From Brachionus rotundiformis (lineage: Eukaryota > Rotifera > Eurotatoria > Ploima > Brachionidae), in NCBI GenBank assembly GCA_016802295.1, contig JAESIW010000203.1, positions 1-64,000 on the forward strand: a stretch of DNA of 64,000 nucleotides, read 5' to 3'. The notes below the pieces were generated by a model, which saw nothing but the letters and a program-made list of their open reading frames with translations, was not told where the DNA came from and did not search any database. Each line of letters begins with the position of its first letter. Within the stretch, counting starts at the first letter, position 1. The position numbers were made by a program, and so were the translations under genes. Positions 10,443-22,241 of this stretch are shown one piece after another.

Positions 10443-13400
10443 TTAATAACAACCGTCTTTCCAATCAGCTGGTGACACATTTCTTGTCCGCGACGGTGAA
10501 ATAGACGATTGTCTATTAGCTACCGTTGATTGCACTGGTTGTGGCAAAAAACTCTTCCTCACTTTTATTTGACTGGTCATTTTTCTGTTCATGGCCGGAC
10601 TGTTCAAATGTGCTGGTATTCTACTTTCGGCAATAGTGTGTAAATTGGAGTTGGAGCCGTGTGTTAGATTACTTTGACTTCCATATTTATTTGCTGGACT
10701 AGTCGAACGCTCACGTCTACCTATCGGCCCATTGCCCATAAGACCGCTAGGACTCAATTTTAGTTGACTGGGACTGTGGCCTCTTGGACTAAGTGCGTTA
10801 TCTATTTGATGTGCAGAGGAAGAAGAGGATACGAAAGAGGTATTTGACGGTGACGTCACTATAGACTGATTGGTGCTAGTGCGCGCTATTGGCTTTGTTT
10901 TGTGTGCAGACTTTTGAACTTGGTTTTTTTGAAAGAGTGCCGCTTTGATTTGACTCTGACTTGGAACGATAGAAGTAGTAGCCGATCGTTGAGTACCGTA
11001 GGCGATCGGTCGACGTGCACTATTTGATGGTGTCTGATTTGTTTGATTGCTGAAAGGAGCCGGTGGTGGCTTGGATAGTTGAAGATTACGAGAGCCAAAA
11101 TTGGACGGACTCTTGCTTTGAGCTGATTTGACGTTTACCGTGAGACTGGTGTTGAGAGGACCCGAACTGCGGCCACTGCGCGGCGTAGGCAATCGAGACT
11201 CGCGACTTATCTCACGTGTCGAGGGCGTTGACGATCGGTTCACAACGCTTTTCGGCTTGGATGAAACAGTGCTTATTCCATGAGTAATTGTAGAAGACTT
11301 GGGCATTTGGACTGGCTTTTTGATCGGCGATTGCTTGCCATTAGGACCTTGACGTGTTTGTAAAAATTGAGTTTTAAACAAATTAATTAATTAATCAATT
11401 ATAAATTAAAAAGTATGGGATATAAGGAATAAACAGCAAAACAAGCACCGCGAACCCAAATAAAAATTAAATAATGAGCTTTGTTTGTTACCTTGGTCAA
11501 TTGGTCGACTACACCGACTGCATAGCTGTGAGCTCCTATGCTCCTTTATTTTATCTAAACTTACTATTTTACCTGAGTCCAAATCTACCACCTCATCGTC
11601 CCAGAAAAATTCTGAAAAAAGCTTTTTAGATTGCAGAATCAATTTAACAACTATTAATTAAAGACAATTATTCCTGTCAAGAAGTCAAGTCTTTATTTGA
11701 AAATATTTTGGAAAAAAATAAATCTATAATCTCTATATAATATTATTAATGGTAAAATAATAAATTCGATGGCTAAAATTCATAGATTAAAAAATAATAA
11801 TAATTTTTAATTTAATTATTTTGCTTGTCTAATGTTCCTTTACTGCCTTTAAAAAAATCAAGTACTATTAGATAAAATTAATTGTAAAATAAAAATAAAA
11901 AAAAAATTCTTATATTATATAAACAGTTTTTTTGTTTATCTAATAATTAAATAAAAAAATTGAACAACAAAGACTCAATACATTCATTTATTAGTTAAGA
12001 GCGAAACATTTTAAACTATTGACAATCAACCATTATTTCTAATAACCTTTAACGATTATTGGTGCTTCATAGATAGATAAATAGATAGATGGATAGATTA
12101 AGAAAATAAAGAAAAGTGCAATTTTAAATTTTTAATCTAATCATTATCTTATTATTTAATTGAATAATTTAAACAGAAAAAATAAAGCTGGCAACTGGGC
12201 AACTTACCATTCGAGTTTACATTTACTTGACTGTTGTACGGTGATTCTAAATTAGTTGAACTAATTGACGAATGGTCCGAAGACGACGCACTATCTCGTC
12301 TAAAGTTAGCTTCAGTTGGAATCTCGTTTGGCAATTGAACGGAAAAAGACGGCCTAGTCGAGTGAACACGTTTGGTTATGGTCGCGGTAGAAAAACCATT
12401 TCGGTTCAAATTTTGTGCAGATATTTTGCTCAAATTAAGCACCGATTGTCTCAGGCTTTCCTCTTGCATTTTGGCCACCACTTGCAAATCGGTAAAGTCT
12501 TCATAGGTTTCGGTCTTGTTCTCAGTGAGATCATTGCTGTCGTTCGAATAAGTCAAATTGCACGCCGAATTGGACGACGTATCAATTAAATTATCGTCTA
12601 CCGAAGGCCGTTTAGCTTTGACAATGGTGGCATATTTCGTATTGATCACACTACCGTTTTGGTAATAATTAGCGTCGATTACGTCTAAAACAAATGAAAT
12701 TTGTTATTAATTAGAATTAATGGCAAGGAAATTGGTCATGCATGGGCTTCACACTTTTTACCCTCTGTGTCCCATTCCAGACTTTTAACCGAGTGCTGTC
12801 TACTCGGTTTTTTAATTGATGATGACGACGAATTTGTCCTACAATCGGCACAGAACTCGTGCGCACTTGTCGATCGATTAAGATAGGACTCAATTTCGGC
12901 TATGTGCGACGCCAATTCATCCTCGTCTCTATCTTGGTCGCTCTCAAGAACGCAACACGTCTGTGTCGATTCGTAGAATACATTCTCGTCAAGGTGTTCT
13001 ATTTCATTATCCGAAAGAGAACTCAACGATCCTAAAACAAGCCAATATTAATAAGCTAATTATTTGCTGATTAGCTACAACGTCAAAAACTACAAAAACA
13101 AAACTCATCAAAGCTCATCAAAACTAATCGAAATCAATATGCCAGATGAAGTAGCCAAATGTTCAATAAATACATTTTATTATCTTTTATTTTAAATAAT
13201 CAAAAAATTTGCAATTACAATAATAAAGTTTTTGATCAATATTTGGTAGATTAAGATTTTTATAAAAATTTAATTTTAGTTTATTTTTTAAATAAAATTT
13301 ATCTTTTATTTTATTTGATCAACATAATATGATTATTTTCAAGTTCAAAGAATGATTTATTATTATTACTATTATCTTATTGTAATCTTTATTTATACAT

Positions 13401-14443
13401 TAAAAGTATGCTAGGTGTAAATGTGCAAATATCAAATAAACTAACTAAAGACCTTTTGTCAATAAACCGTAAACAAAACTATAATTTTTGAATTATAATT
13501 AGATAATAAAAATTTTTACATAAAAATAGTGAGAAAACAAAAGCTAAACGCCAGCAGTGCTTGTTAAACTCAGCCAAAGTGCTTTATTAAATTAGCTTAG
13601 CTTAAAAAAAGAGCCCTTGATGACCAAAATGAACCAAAATTTACCACTGTTAAATATTTGTTTAATAGTCGGTTTATTCGAAACAGACGCCTCGGTTTGG
13701 TTTAAACTGTTAAACAAATCGAGACCGCTCTCTTTCGAATATGTCCGATTAAGATCTAAACTAGAATGTTAAGTCATACGTTTAAAAATAAAAAAAGTGC
13801 ACTAATAAAACCATCTACCTGCAGTTGACTCGTTGAGAATAGATTCGATTGATTTAGACTGGACCATTTGAGGCGTTTGAGGCTCAAGAAAACGGCATGA
13901 AGGCGTTGGCGGTGGGGCCATTTGATTATCGTGATTGTAGTAGCCGTAACCAGTGCGCGTAGTGGACACACTGCGCGAGCGCCGGTCTTAAATTAAACTT
14001 TAGTCCAAGTCTTTAGTCCATTTTTTTATTTTCTTTTGATGCTTACTAAATCCTTTGGAAATGTCGTCTAGTGCGACAAGCAAAGTTCGTTTTACTTTGT
14101 CCAAATTTTTGTCCTGGTCAAAGTCGTCCATCATCCATTTGTAGGCGTTTTTGGAATTCTTTGCCAGCGATTTAACGTTTTCCTTATTGCTGTTAATTGG
14201 CTTGGGCTCACACAGCCACATATCATCCTGGTCAAGGTCGGACACTTCAATAAAGTCCACTCTGTCCAGTTTGCTCTCGTTGAGGTCGTCAGGCCGATGC
14301 AATGACTCAGTAAGTGTGTTGTTGTCGGAGGTAATCGATGAATCTAGCAATGATTTTGGCGTTTTTTGTCCAAGCACACTTCTCACGGTCAGATTTGGCT
14401 GTGGCGACGAGAACTGGATCAAATCGTCTGAATTCTCGATCAT
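10443..14443 (-). CDS. SLAIN: SLAIN motif-containing microtubule plus-end protein, 7 exons
   Basis: Exons (minus): 14047-14443, 13819-13986, 13645-13755, 12762-13031, 12208-12684, 11492-11611, 10443-11347; 815 residues. All six introns are phase 1 with GT..AG sites, and the frames close to the stop. The N-terminal part has VSDLDQDDMWLCEP followed by YKWMMDDFD and a KVKRTLLVALDDISKG helix, matching the conserved SLAIN region (…DEESWLY…, then a helical block). The C-terminal third is Ser/Pro/Arg-rich with SRLPTPRSGRS-type SxIP-like microtubule-binding segments, and the protein ends in DWKDGCY, close to the family's terminal motif. SLAIN1/2 recruit ch-TOG to EB1/CLIP-170 at growing microtubule ends; the same role is inferred. 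Exon 6 contains an internal GTAAAA and a later AG that could remove about 12 codons. Confidence 0.75.
11612..12207 (-). other. SLAIN intron with AGAT microsatellite
   Basis: Long intron between exons 5 and 6. It carries an imperfect (AGAT)n tract around 12070-12099. No other feature seen. Confidence 0.6.
13032..13644 (-). other. SLAIN intron 3
   Basis: AT-rich intron between exons 3 and 4. Nothing distinctive. Confidence 0.6.
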
Positions 14444-17400
14444 TTTGTGCTAGAGTTTAAAAAAAAAACAACAAAACTTTTAAGTCCTAAAATTGAGTAT
14501 AAAATAGAAAAATCAATAAAGAATTTATTTTTTTGAAATTTTTATTTTTTAATGAATTTATTAGCATTTTTAATTTCTCTCTCATTCTCTCTTTAGTATA
14601 TATATATATATAAATATAAATAGTTTTCCAAAGAGACATAGAGATTTTTTTTCTTTTGTTAAAAGAAGCAAATTTAAGTTATTAAAAGTTTATGTGGTCA
14701 GGGCAGATTTGGTATCTAGTTCGTTTTGTAGTGACCAAAACAAACATGACCCGTAAACTTGTTTATTTTCATTACAAATCGTTTAATTAATTCATTCGAA
14801 AATGTACACTCCTAATCAGCGACAACTTTTTAGTGAGAAAATATTTTATTTATTTTCTTAAGAGCTTGATTAGTTCTGGTTATGAATCAAGACATTAAAA
14901 TTTAAATTCATTTATATTTTAGTTGTTAGCTTTTACTCCAAGATGCACTAATCATTTCTATCTTTCATAGCTTACCTTGCTAATTAAATCTTTTTCTAAA
15001 TAGTTCCAAATCAAAAAAAAAAAATATTTTTCTAAAACTAAAATTTTGTAATAATAGAAAAAATTTTAATTTATAATTTTATTTATCCAAAATGCCCTTA
15101 AAATATTAAGAAGCTTTTGATTTTTACGGTTTAAATAAAAAATATTTACTGAAAAAATCTAAAAAAAAAATAGGAAAATCATCTTTCCTTTTTTTTAATT
15201 AACCTAAATATCCTTAAAAATTAACAAATTAAAATGACAAAAAAACAATAATTCTACTTGTTTTAATGTTTAATTAATTCCCAGTAACATAATATTTTTT
15301 AACTTAACGCCAATTTTCGATTGAGTTTATTTCTAAACAAGGCTATTTTATTAAAAAGTCCAATTATGAAAAGTTAAAATATGGATTTAAAATTAGAATT
15401 GACAACTAATGATAAAATAAATAAAAACTCAATTTTCCTAAGCATAAATTTTTTAAATTCATATTATTTATTTTTCCAACAGTATTCGTATTTGTCTTTG
15501 CCGCTTATATCAAACAAATTAGGATAAATGCTTCCTTTCGAAATTGGAGCTTTATTTTTTTAATTTTTTAAATTGGTTCAGTAAAATTCAGAAAAAAGGG
15601 CAGTATTGACTTAAAGTAAAATAAATACAAAATTGAAATAAATGTTTTAAAAATTCAAATTAACTTAATTAGATATCTTATTGAATTTTGGCAAAAAAAT
15701 AAATTAAAAATAAAAAAAATATCAAAAAGTGATACAAACTTTGATTGATTATTCTACGAGCATTAAATAAATTATTATAAAATGTATAAGTTATTTGCAA
15801 ACATATTATAAATCTATTACAATTCTTTACATTTATTAACTTATATTTTTTATATTCATGGTTAAAGTCTCCTTTACAATTCATAGTAAATCTTATTAAA
15901 CTTCTTTATACATTTATGAATTTCTCTGTTTTTTAATTACAGCTTAGATAAATAATGATTAAATTTAACGAAATTAGGAGAAATCAATTAAAAAAAAAAC
16001 TAGTCAAATGAATTTTAATAAACTATTTTAAAATCTTACTAAAATAAAACAATTTATTTATAGGAAAAATTTTTAATTTCAATTTTGCTTTTATCAAAAA
16101 GCCAAATGATTTAAATAATCATTGAAATAATAATTATTTAATTATATGCCTAAAATCAGAAAAACTAAAAACCGAACATTTATATGAACAATTTACTAAA
16201 ATTTTTAATTAAATATAATATTCTAAAATCCGATTTGATAAAAATAAAACTATATTAGTCAAATTCATGTGATCTAGTTTTTTGTTTTTTTTTTTGGAAT
16301 AATTAGATTAATAAACACTTTCAACACATAATTTTATAAATGCTTGCAACTCAGGTCTATACATCCGTTCATATTGCATAATAAAAGCCAAAAATGTTGA
16401 ATTGCGTGCACATTATTGCAATAAAAATAAAATTGCTAAATTATTTTAAATAATTAAAATTATTCTTTGGGAAAATAAACAATTCTTAACAGTTCGCTTA
16501 AAAATTTAAACAATATTCTAAATAAAATTAAAATACCACTAATAAAATAATAAGTTTGTGCCCAATTATCAGACTAGTTGGTGAACAAATTTGATAAAGG
16601 CTTATCTGATCAATTTATTATGAAACTAAATCAAATTTTATGATTTTTTTATTAAAATACTAGAGAATTTAAAATTAATTCTTAAATATTAAAAATAAAG
16701 AAAAAATAGATTTTTATACTTTTAAATAATTTTTAATTTATAAAAACATATTAAATAAAATTTTACTTAATTGAACACTATTTTTGCTTAATTAATATGA
16801 TTTAAACCGTAGCTTTTTTTATCTAAACACAAAAAAAATCTAAAAATGAGTTTTCTAATTATATCATTGTTTTAATATTACAATTTAAAACAAGTAAAGA
16901 ATTTAACATCCTTTTTAAATGAACATCAACCACCTTTTTTAAAAGTTCACAATGCAATGAGTTTAATCCGAACTTAATTACTAACGATAAACGACTTGAC
17001 ATCGGACACAGGCAATCCCTAAAAATAAATAGAAAATAATTGTTTATTTAGATTCAATGGTTTCATTTGTTTAATAATTTTAATCAAAAAATATTACTAT
17101 ATTTTTACTTATGAACAGGTTATATCTTATTTTGACAAATAGTCACTTAAGCTTTGTCTATACGAGAAATTATTAAAAAAGAAAAAATTAGCAAATCTTT
17201 TTTCATCGCTTTGGACTCTAAATGTCTAAGTATTCCAATTGAAGAAATATTAATATAGTAGTTTAATCATGTGATTAAAGCTCTTTGGTAAAATAAAAAT
17301 TGGTCATTTGAATAAAGGTTAAAGATATTTTTAATTTTAAATTAATAAAAATAGTTTTTTTTATCAGTAAGAGCTTACTTGGTTTAATTTTTCTCAAGTT

Positions 17401-18820
17401 TTAATATGATAATTCATTTTATCTTCTTGAGCTTAATACTCTTCTTACATATTTTAATTAAGACAAGCAGATTTCAAATTTATTTCATTAAATTACAATA
17501 AATATCTTTATTTACCTAAAGAAAGTTTAATTAATTTTCTTCATTCGATTTAATTATGCAATGAAACATTTTATTTCACAGGTTTAAACAGAACAATGTT
17601 GTATACTCTAAATAAATAAATACTAGGAAAATTAATAATGTTTTAATTAATTTAAACCAAAAAAAAATAATAATAAAAATTATTTTAAAATAGCGGAGAG
17701 TGAAAAAAGGCGATTAGTGACAAAAATAGAACTTTGTGTATTTTAGGTGCCTGGTTACGCTAAGTGGTAACGCTTTTGAGTGATCAAAGTTCAATTGTAA
17801 TAAAAGGTTTTACTCAAGCTCTAACAGATACAGCTTTGTGTTATATAATAACTAGGATTAGATAACAAATTTTGTTTTCAAACGCTTTAAGCATTTTAGA
17901 ATGAGTGAACTAAGCGTTGTTTGGGTGGACGTCTACAATTTGTGTTTACAAAAAGACTTAGCAAGTAAGAGGTAAATCTTTTCAAAATAGAACAAAAAAG
18001 TTTAAAGTGTTTGTTTGGTTTTGGTTTGTTTTGATTAGTTTTTAAATACCAACTTGATCTATTTTTATAATTTTTAATAAAATGGATAAATCAGTGACGG
18101 TAAAGCATGTGTTTCGCTTCTAGCTTTGACCGCATTAAGGTTGTTCTCTTTTACCGGCATGGAAGTTTTTCCAACCAGAATCAAACTCGGCCTTTGTTTA
18201 TTCATCATTTTTATCCATTTATTTTACAAATAAAATATTATCAACTAAAAACATGTGCTTTTTTATTAAAATTAAAAGAATAAATTTAAAACAATTTAAA
18301 ACAAAATTATTTTTTTATCATTGACTTTATTTATGTCTTGATCTAGTTCGTTTAGTTCTTGAATTAAATATCTATGAAATACTAAAACCAATCAAGAAAA
18401 ATACACTACACAAGATTGTATTCGAATCAAAAATATCATTTCTCTAAACACTATTTAAAGATATCTCAAAACTTTTTCCAAAAATCAAATTTAAATATAT
18501 TAATAATTAGTCAAAATAAATCATCTCTAATTGAAAAATCCTTTGAAACAAAATAAATATCGTATATTTGATTAATCGTGAACCTAATCAAATTAAAACA
18601 ACAAGAGATGACAAAAACAAGGAACAAGACAGGTTGCGGGTTCCAATTTTTATAAAAATTAAAATTTCAAGTTTAAAGATAACTAAGTCAATTATTATTG
18701 AAAGATTATTTTTTTGTTAAATTATTAACTTCTAAATTTAAATGACTTTTTTCTGATTTTTGCAAAAGTCTGATGAGAAGCATACAAAACCTAATTTGAA
18801 ATCAATTTAATTGCAGTTAC
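14444..18820. other. Gene-poor AT-rich region
   Basis: No convincing gene on either strand. It includes a (TA)n tract near 14596-14613 and the putative SLAIN promoter just above 14443. A tRNA-like SINE-like piece lies at 17746-17800, and an isolated higher-GC segment at about 18090-18195 shows no ORF. ORFs seen here are AT-driven and lack protein-like composition. Confidence 0.5.
17746..17800 (+). repeat. tRNA-like (SINE head-like) fragment
   Basis: It has an A-box-like GCTAAGTGG preceded by GGTTAC, and a B-box-like GTTCAATT about 25 bases on. The stems do not form a full tRNA (no matching acceptor stem), so a tRNA-derived SINE remnant is more likely than a functional tRNA. Confidence 0.3.
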
Positions 18821-18979
18821 CGTATTCCCTCGTTCGATTATGCTGCACCACAAGTCAAAACACGTCTTTTGACCATGCACCATAGTACATCTTGTCCATG
18901 CTATGAGCGCATGCTCTAATAACGTAATCACGCGTTTAGGCCCGCATCAAACACTGAAACCCTTAGTTTAATGCGTCAT
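18821..18979 (-). repeat. Dispersed repeat A, copy 1 (inverted relative to 32339-32496)
   Basis: This ~159-bp block of unusually high GC is homologous, in reverse complement, to 32339-32496. Shared landmarks are CGAACGAGGGAATA, GGTGCAGCATAATCG, a GAGCATGCGCTC palindrome and CCTAAACGCGTGATTACG. The second copy abuts the outer end of the large inverted repeat. Confidence 0.85.
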
Positions 18980-19347
18980 CAAGACTCGATTTTAAAGTAA
19001 AAATTAAAAAATTAAAAAAGATTTTAAAGTAAATATAAAACCCAATGCCAAAATTATTAAGAATTAGTGACTGTCCGAAAAAAAGGCGGTTTAACATTGT
19101 TATTCGAAGCTTTATTCAACTCGTTTCTTATCTTAGCCACAATAATAATGAATCTTTAATCTTTCCAAATACTAATAGCTAAATTTAGCATAGAATTTTA
19201 AATATTTTATTTTCAGTTAAAGGTGCAGAAACAAATAAAAATACAATTTTGATAAAATAAATTTATTTTATAAAAGATAGAGAGTTTTTTTTTTTTATAA
19301 ATTTATGAAATAAAAGTTTTTTTTTTTAATTAGAATATTGAATTTTA

Positions 19348-19802
19348 TTAGTCATTTCTATTCTGAATTCTTAGATAGTCTTCCTTTTTGAAAAATGCTA
19401 TGTCGAATACCAATAAAGACACAAATGCTCCCAACGCGCTTTGAAAAAATGAATGTCGTGGATCTAAAGAGAAAAATCTATGTAATTGAAATTTTAATAA
19501 TTGAAGATCTTACTATTAAATGATTTTGACCATGAATGAGGTGGGTAAACTTTTTTGTAGTGTCGGATACTGTATTCTCCAACAAAAGCACCATATGGAA
19601 CCATATACAACCGAATGAACTCTTTCGATTTTAGATTAAAAACTTGGGTTTCATTATTTACCAATAGAGCCGATATTGCGGCCCCGAACATTGACAATAA
19701 GCAGGTTCGAAATGAAATACTTTGGACGGCTCTTCTGAGAGCTTTCTGAATAGTTTTATCTTTAAAAAATTCAATTAATAGACCTATTTTTGAATTGGAC
19801 AT
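19348..19802 (-). CDS. Unknown small membrane-associated protein, 134 aa, 2 exons
   Basis: Exons 19514-19802 and 19348-19463, joined by a 50-bp GT..AG phase-1 intron. The frame closes at a TAA. Two hydrophobic stretches are visible: about residues 32-49 (FRTCLLSMFGAAISALLV) and, in exon 2, ALGAFVSLLVFDIAFF. Between them lies a basic/aromatic loop, GEYSIRHYKKVYPPHSW. I do not recognise the family. Two short membrane helices in a small basic protein would suit an organelle or ER membrane protein, but that is only a guess. It is isolated in repeat-rich DNA between repeat A and repeat B. Confidence 0.6.
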
Positions 19803-20342
19803 GATTTTAAGAAATAATTTTTTTTGATAAAAATTAAAAATTTCTGAACTTATTCAATAATTATAGAATATGATTATTTTTTATTGCTAAGGAAAATTTG
19901 ATTTATTTTTTGGGTTGGCAAACTTTTTTGAAAAAGTCACTTCCAACAAGTCATATCTGATAATTTTTAATTTCAACTAAAATTTCAAAATTTAATTAAT
20001 TAATGAATAATAATTTATGAATAAATTCAGAGAGTAGATTTTAAAATATTGGCATTTGAAATTGAAGCTTTGAGAGTAAATTATTAGAAATTAAAAAGTT
20101 ACCTGTTTTTATTTTACTCATAATTACCAAAATTCTAATATTCTGAATTACTGTTTACCAAAAGAGTTCCAACAAATTTAGGACTAGCATGAAAAAATTT
20201 TTCAAAAATCCAATCCTTTTATTTTAAATAGCCTGCTTGCATACTTTAATTTTTAAATAGCAAAATCTAATTTTAATTGAAAAAAAGATAAATTTAAATT
20301 TGACATATTTTCATTTATATCTTGACTCAAATTAATTGTAAA

Positions 20343-20584
20343 AGTCAATGATTTACATCGTGAACAAGCTCATAGACAAGAGGATACCTAACATCATCAG
20401 CCATCACAGCAGCAGCATCATCAAAATATTCAAGCCCAACATACATAGAAAACAGTTAATTATTATCTTCTCAAAATTTTATTTTTACTTAAAAAAAATT
20501 TATTTAGTAAAATAAAAGTGTTGTATAGTTTTTTTTGTTTTAATTAAGATTGAATGATTCTATTCAATTATTTATTATCTTAAT
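20343..20584 (+). repeat. Dispersed repeat B: partial copy of the large inverted-repeat arm
   Basis: 20343-20372 matches 31821-31850 in the right arm. About 20446-20584 matches the reverse complement of the left arm around 24100-24345. B therefore carries two pieces that the two arms retain separately. It stops exactly at the MITE boundary. Confidence 0.8.
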
Positions 20585-20846
20585 GTTTTCTGTTTTCTTC
20601 TGTCGCAATCTTGTCATTGATACAAGTAATGCTGATGATTTTTGGGTGTATTGAGTTTTCCAGTTAAGTCATTCCACTATTAAATTAAACGATCTCTCCA
20701 ATAATTGAATTTATTCAAAAAAAAAATTTAAATTATGTGAGCCAAATTTCAATTACTGTTAGGCCACTTCCAAAAGTGAACCCTAAGGAGACTGAGAGAA
20801 GTTACTTGTATTAATGGCAAGATGGTGACAGAAGAAAACAGAAAAC
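20585..20846. mobile_element. MITE-like element with ~45-bp terminal inverted repeats
   Basis: Terminal inverted repeats 20585-20629 and 20802-20846 match closely (outer GTTTTCTGTTTTCTTCTGTC against GACAGAAGAAAACAGAAAAC, with a few internal mismatches). They enclose ~170 bp without coding potential, the form of a non-autonomous DNA transposon. No clear target-site duplication is visible. Family unknown. Confidence 0.7.
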
Positions 20847-21300
20847 AGGTGCAGTGTCAGATGATATTTATATCAATTTATATGACTGAACTTTTACGAG
20901 GAATACCAACTATCGCATTCAGTTATTCTGAATCTTTTTTCCTTTTTTTGGAAAGAATTTTCAGTTATAATTTTAAAATAAAATGAAAGATTCTTGAAAA
21001 ACATTATTCTTTTATAGAGCTTTTATATAAAAATATTATACTTTCCTAGATTCAGAGAAAGAAAATTAAATTTTCCTAAAAATAAATCTGTTTTAAAGGA
21101 AAAATAGAATAAAATTTTATTTCTAATATAACACAACAAGAAAAAAATAAAATCATGCATACACAATAAAGGAGAAAATGAAGAAAAAATGAATTTCGAA
21201 GATAGTTATGAAAAAAAATACATTTAAAATTTAAGATTTTCGATAATAGTAAGATTGTAGTATAATACATAATGAAGATGGTAAACTCGAAATATAGGTA

Positions 21301-21480
21301 TATGTTCTTTGGCAAACATATTTTTTCATGATTATTTGTGCTTTGTATTCAAAAATTTACAAGAGCAAGGCAAAAAAAAGCGTCAATAAAATTATTTTCA
21401 TTTATGCTCAAATTGTTTTTATTGTTCTGGATTTCGTAAAATACAAATAATCATGACTAAAGATATTTGCTAAAGAACAC
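21301..21480. repeat. Imperfect inverted repeat (hairpin-forming)
   Basis: 21301-21346 and about 21438-21480 are imperfect reverse complements, sharing TCATGATTATTTGT and GTTCTTT-type ends, with ~90 bp between. A decayed MITE is the simplest reading. Confidence 0.5.
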
Positions 21481-21718
21481 AATTATTTAATTATTATATA
21501 TATAATACATAATGAATAATAGTCTAAAAATATTGCATATTTTTAATATTAATATGGCTTTATTCATCAATTTGATTATTTGTTACAATTTATTCTTTTT
21601 GCATGTACTCAAAAAATATATTTTAAGAAATCCATGTTACAAAAATTAGAAAGCTTTTAAAACCGGTTGCAATTTTTACCGTAAAAATTAATCTAATTTT
21701 TATACATAAACTAGGCAA

Positions 21719-21966
21719 ATGGCAAGTGAAGGTATCGAGATAATTAGAGAGGTTGTTAGAAATTCTAGAATTCTAGAATTCATGAATCGCTTGTACGTGT
21801 TGCGTCAATTTTAGCAAATATACCTTTAATTGAAAAAAATGATATAATTGAAGAGTTTAGAGAAAGCTTCCGAAATATAAGGGGACGAATTGAAGCAGCC
21901 GAACAAGATACTGAAATAACAGGTGAAATTATTGGATTGAGCTGTGATATAAAACATGCAAAATAA
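21719..21966 (+). pseudogene. Short ORF broken by an 8-bp tandem duplication
   Basis: Frame 1 starts at ATG 21719 and stops at TAG 21812. Frame 2 is open from about 21781 to TAA 21964-21966 and encodes a well-composed, charged helical segment (for example RVASILANIPLIE and RIEAAEQDTEITGE). The frame switches at a duplicated octamer (21762-21769 and 21770-21777), suggesting a recent slippage mutation. The family is not recognised. An exon fragment of a larger gene is an alternative. Confidence 0.45.
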
Positions 21967-22241
21967 GACCTTAATTTTAAGTGATCTTTGATTTACCACT
22001 CAGAAGTTGAAGTTGGATTAAAAAATAACTAAAATTTTGAGCTAAAGAAAAATTTCCTTTTTGTTCTTTTTAAAGTAAAATTTAATTGTATTTTCTATAT
22101 AATTATTTACTTTTTTTCTTCCTTTTTAGGAAAGTAAAATAAAGGCAATCCTAGCTCTAAAATTAACTTGTAAACTTAATAAATAAAATAAATTGTGGTT
22201 CAGTCAAAAATTTATTAATATTTTTATTAGAAATTTTGTTA

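Larger units (their letters stand above)
19803..22241. other. Repeat-rich intergenic region
   Basis: Contains repeat B (20343-20584), a MITE-like element (20585-20846), an imperfect inverted repeat (21301-21480) and a frameshifted ORF (21719-21966). The rest is AT-rich filler; a minus-strand ORF near 21076-21315 is hydrophobic AT-translation and is not called. Confidence 0.6.

Noticed and set aside
15678..15884. Minus-strand ORF of 68 aa
   Set aside because: AT-rich translation (Ile/Phe/Tyr/Asn), no start context or homology, in a gene desert.
17746..17800. Functional tRNA gene
   Set aside because: Only box-like motifs; no acceptor stem and no full cloverleaf.
21076..21315. Minus-strand hydrophobic ORF of 79 aa
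   Set aside because: Low-complexity hydrophobic AT translation next to an inverted repeat; no family features.
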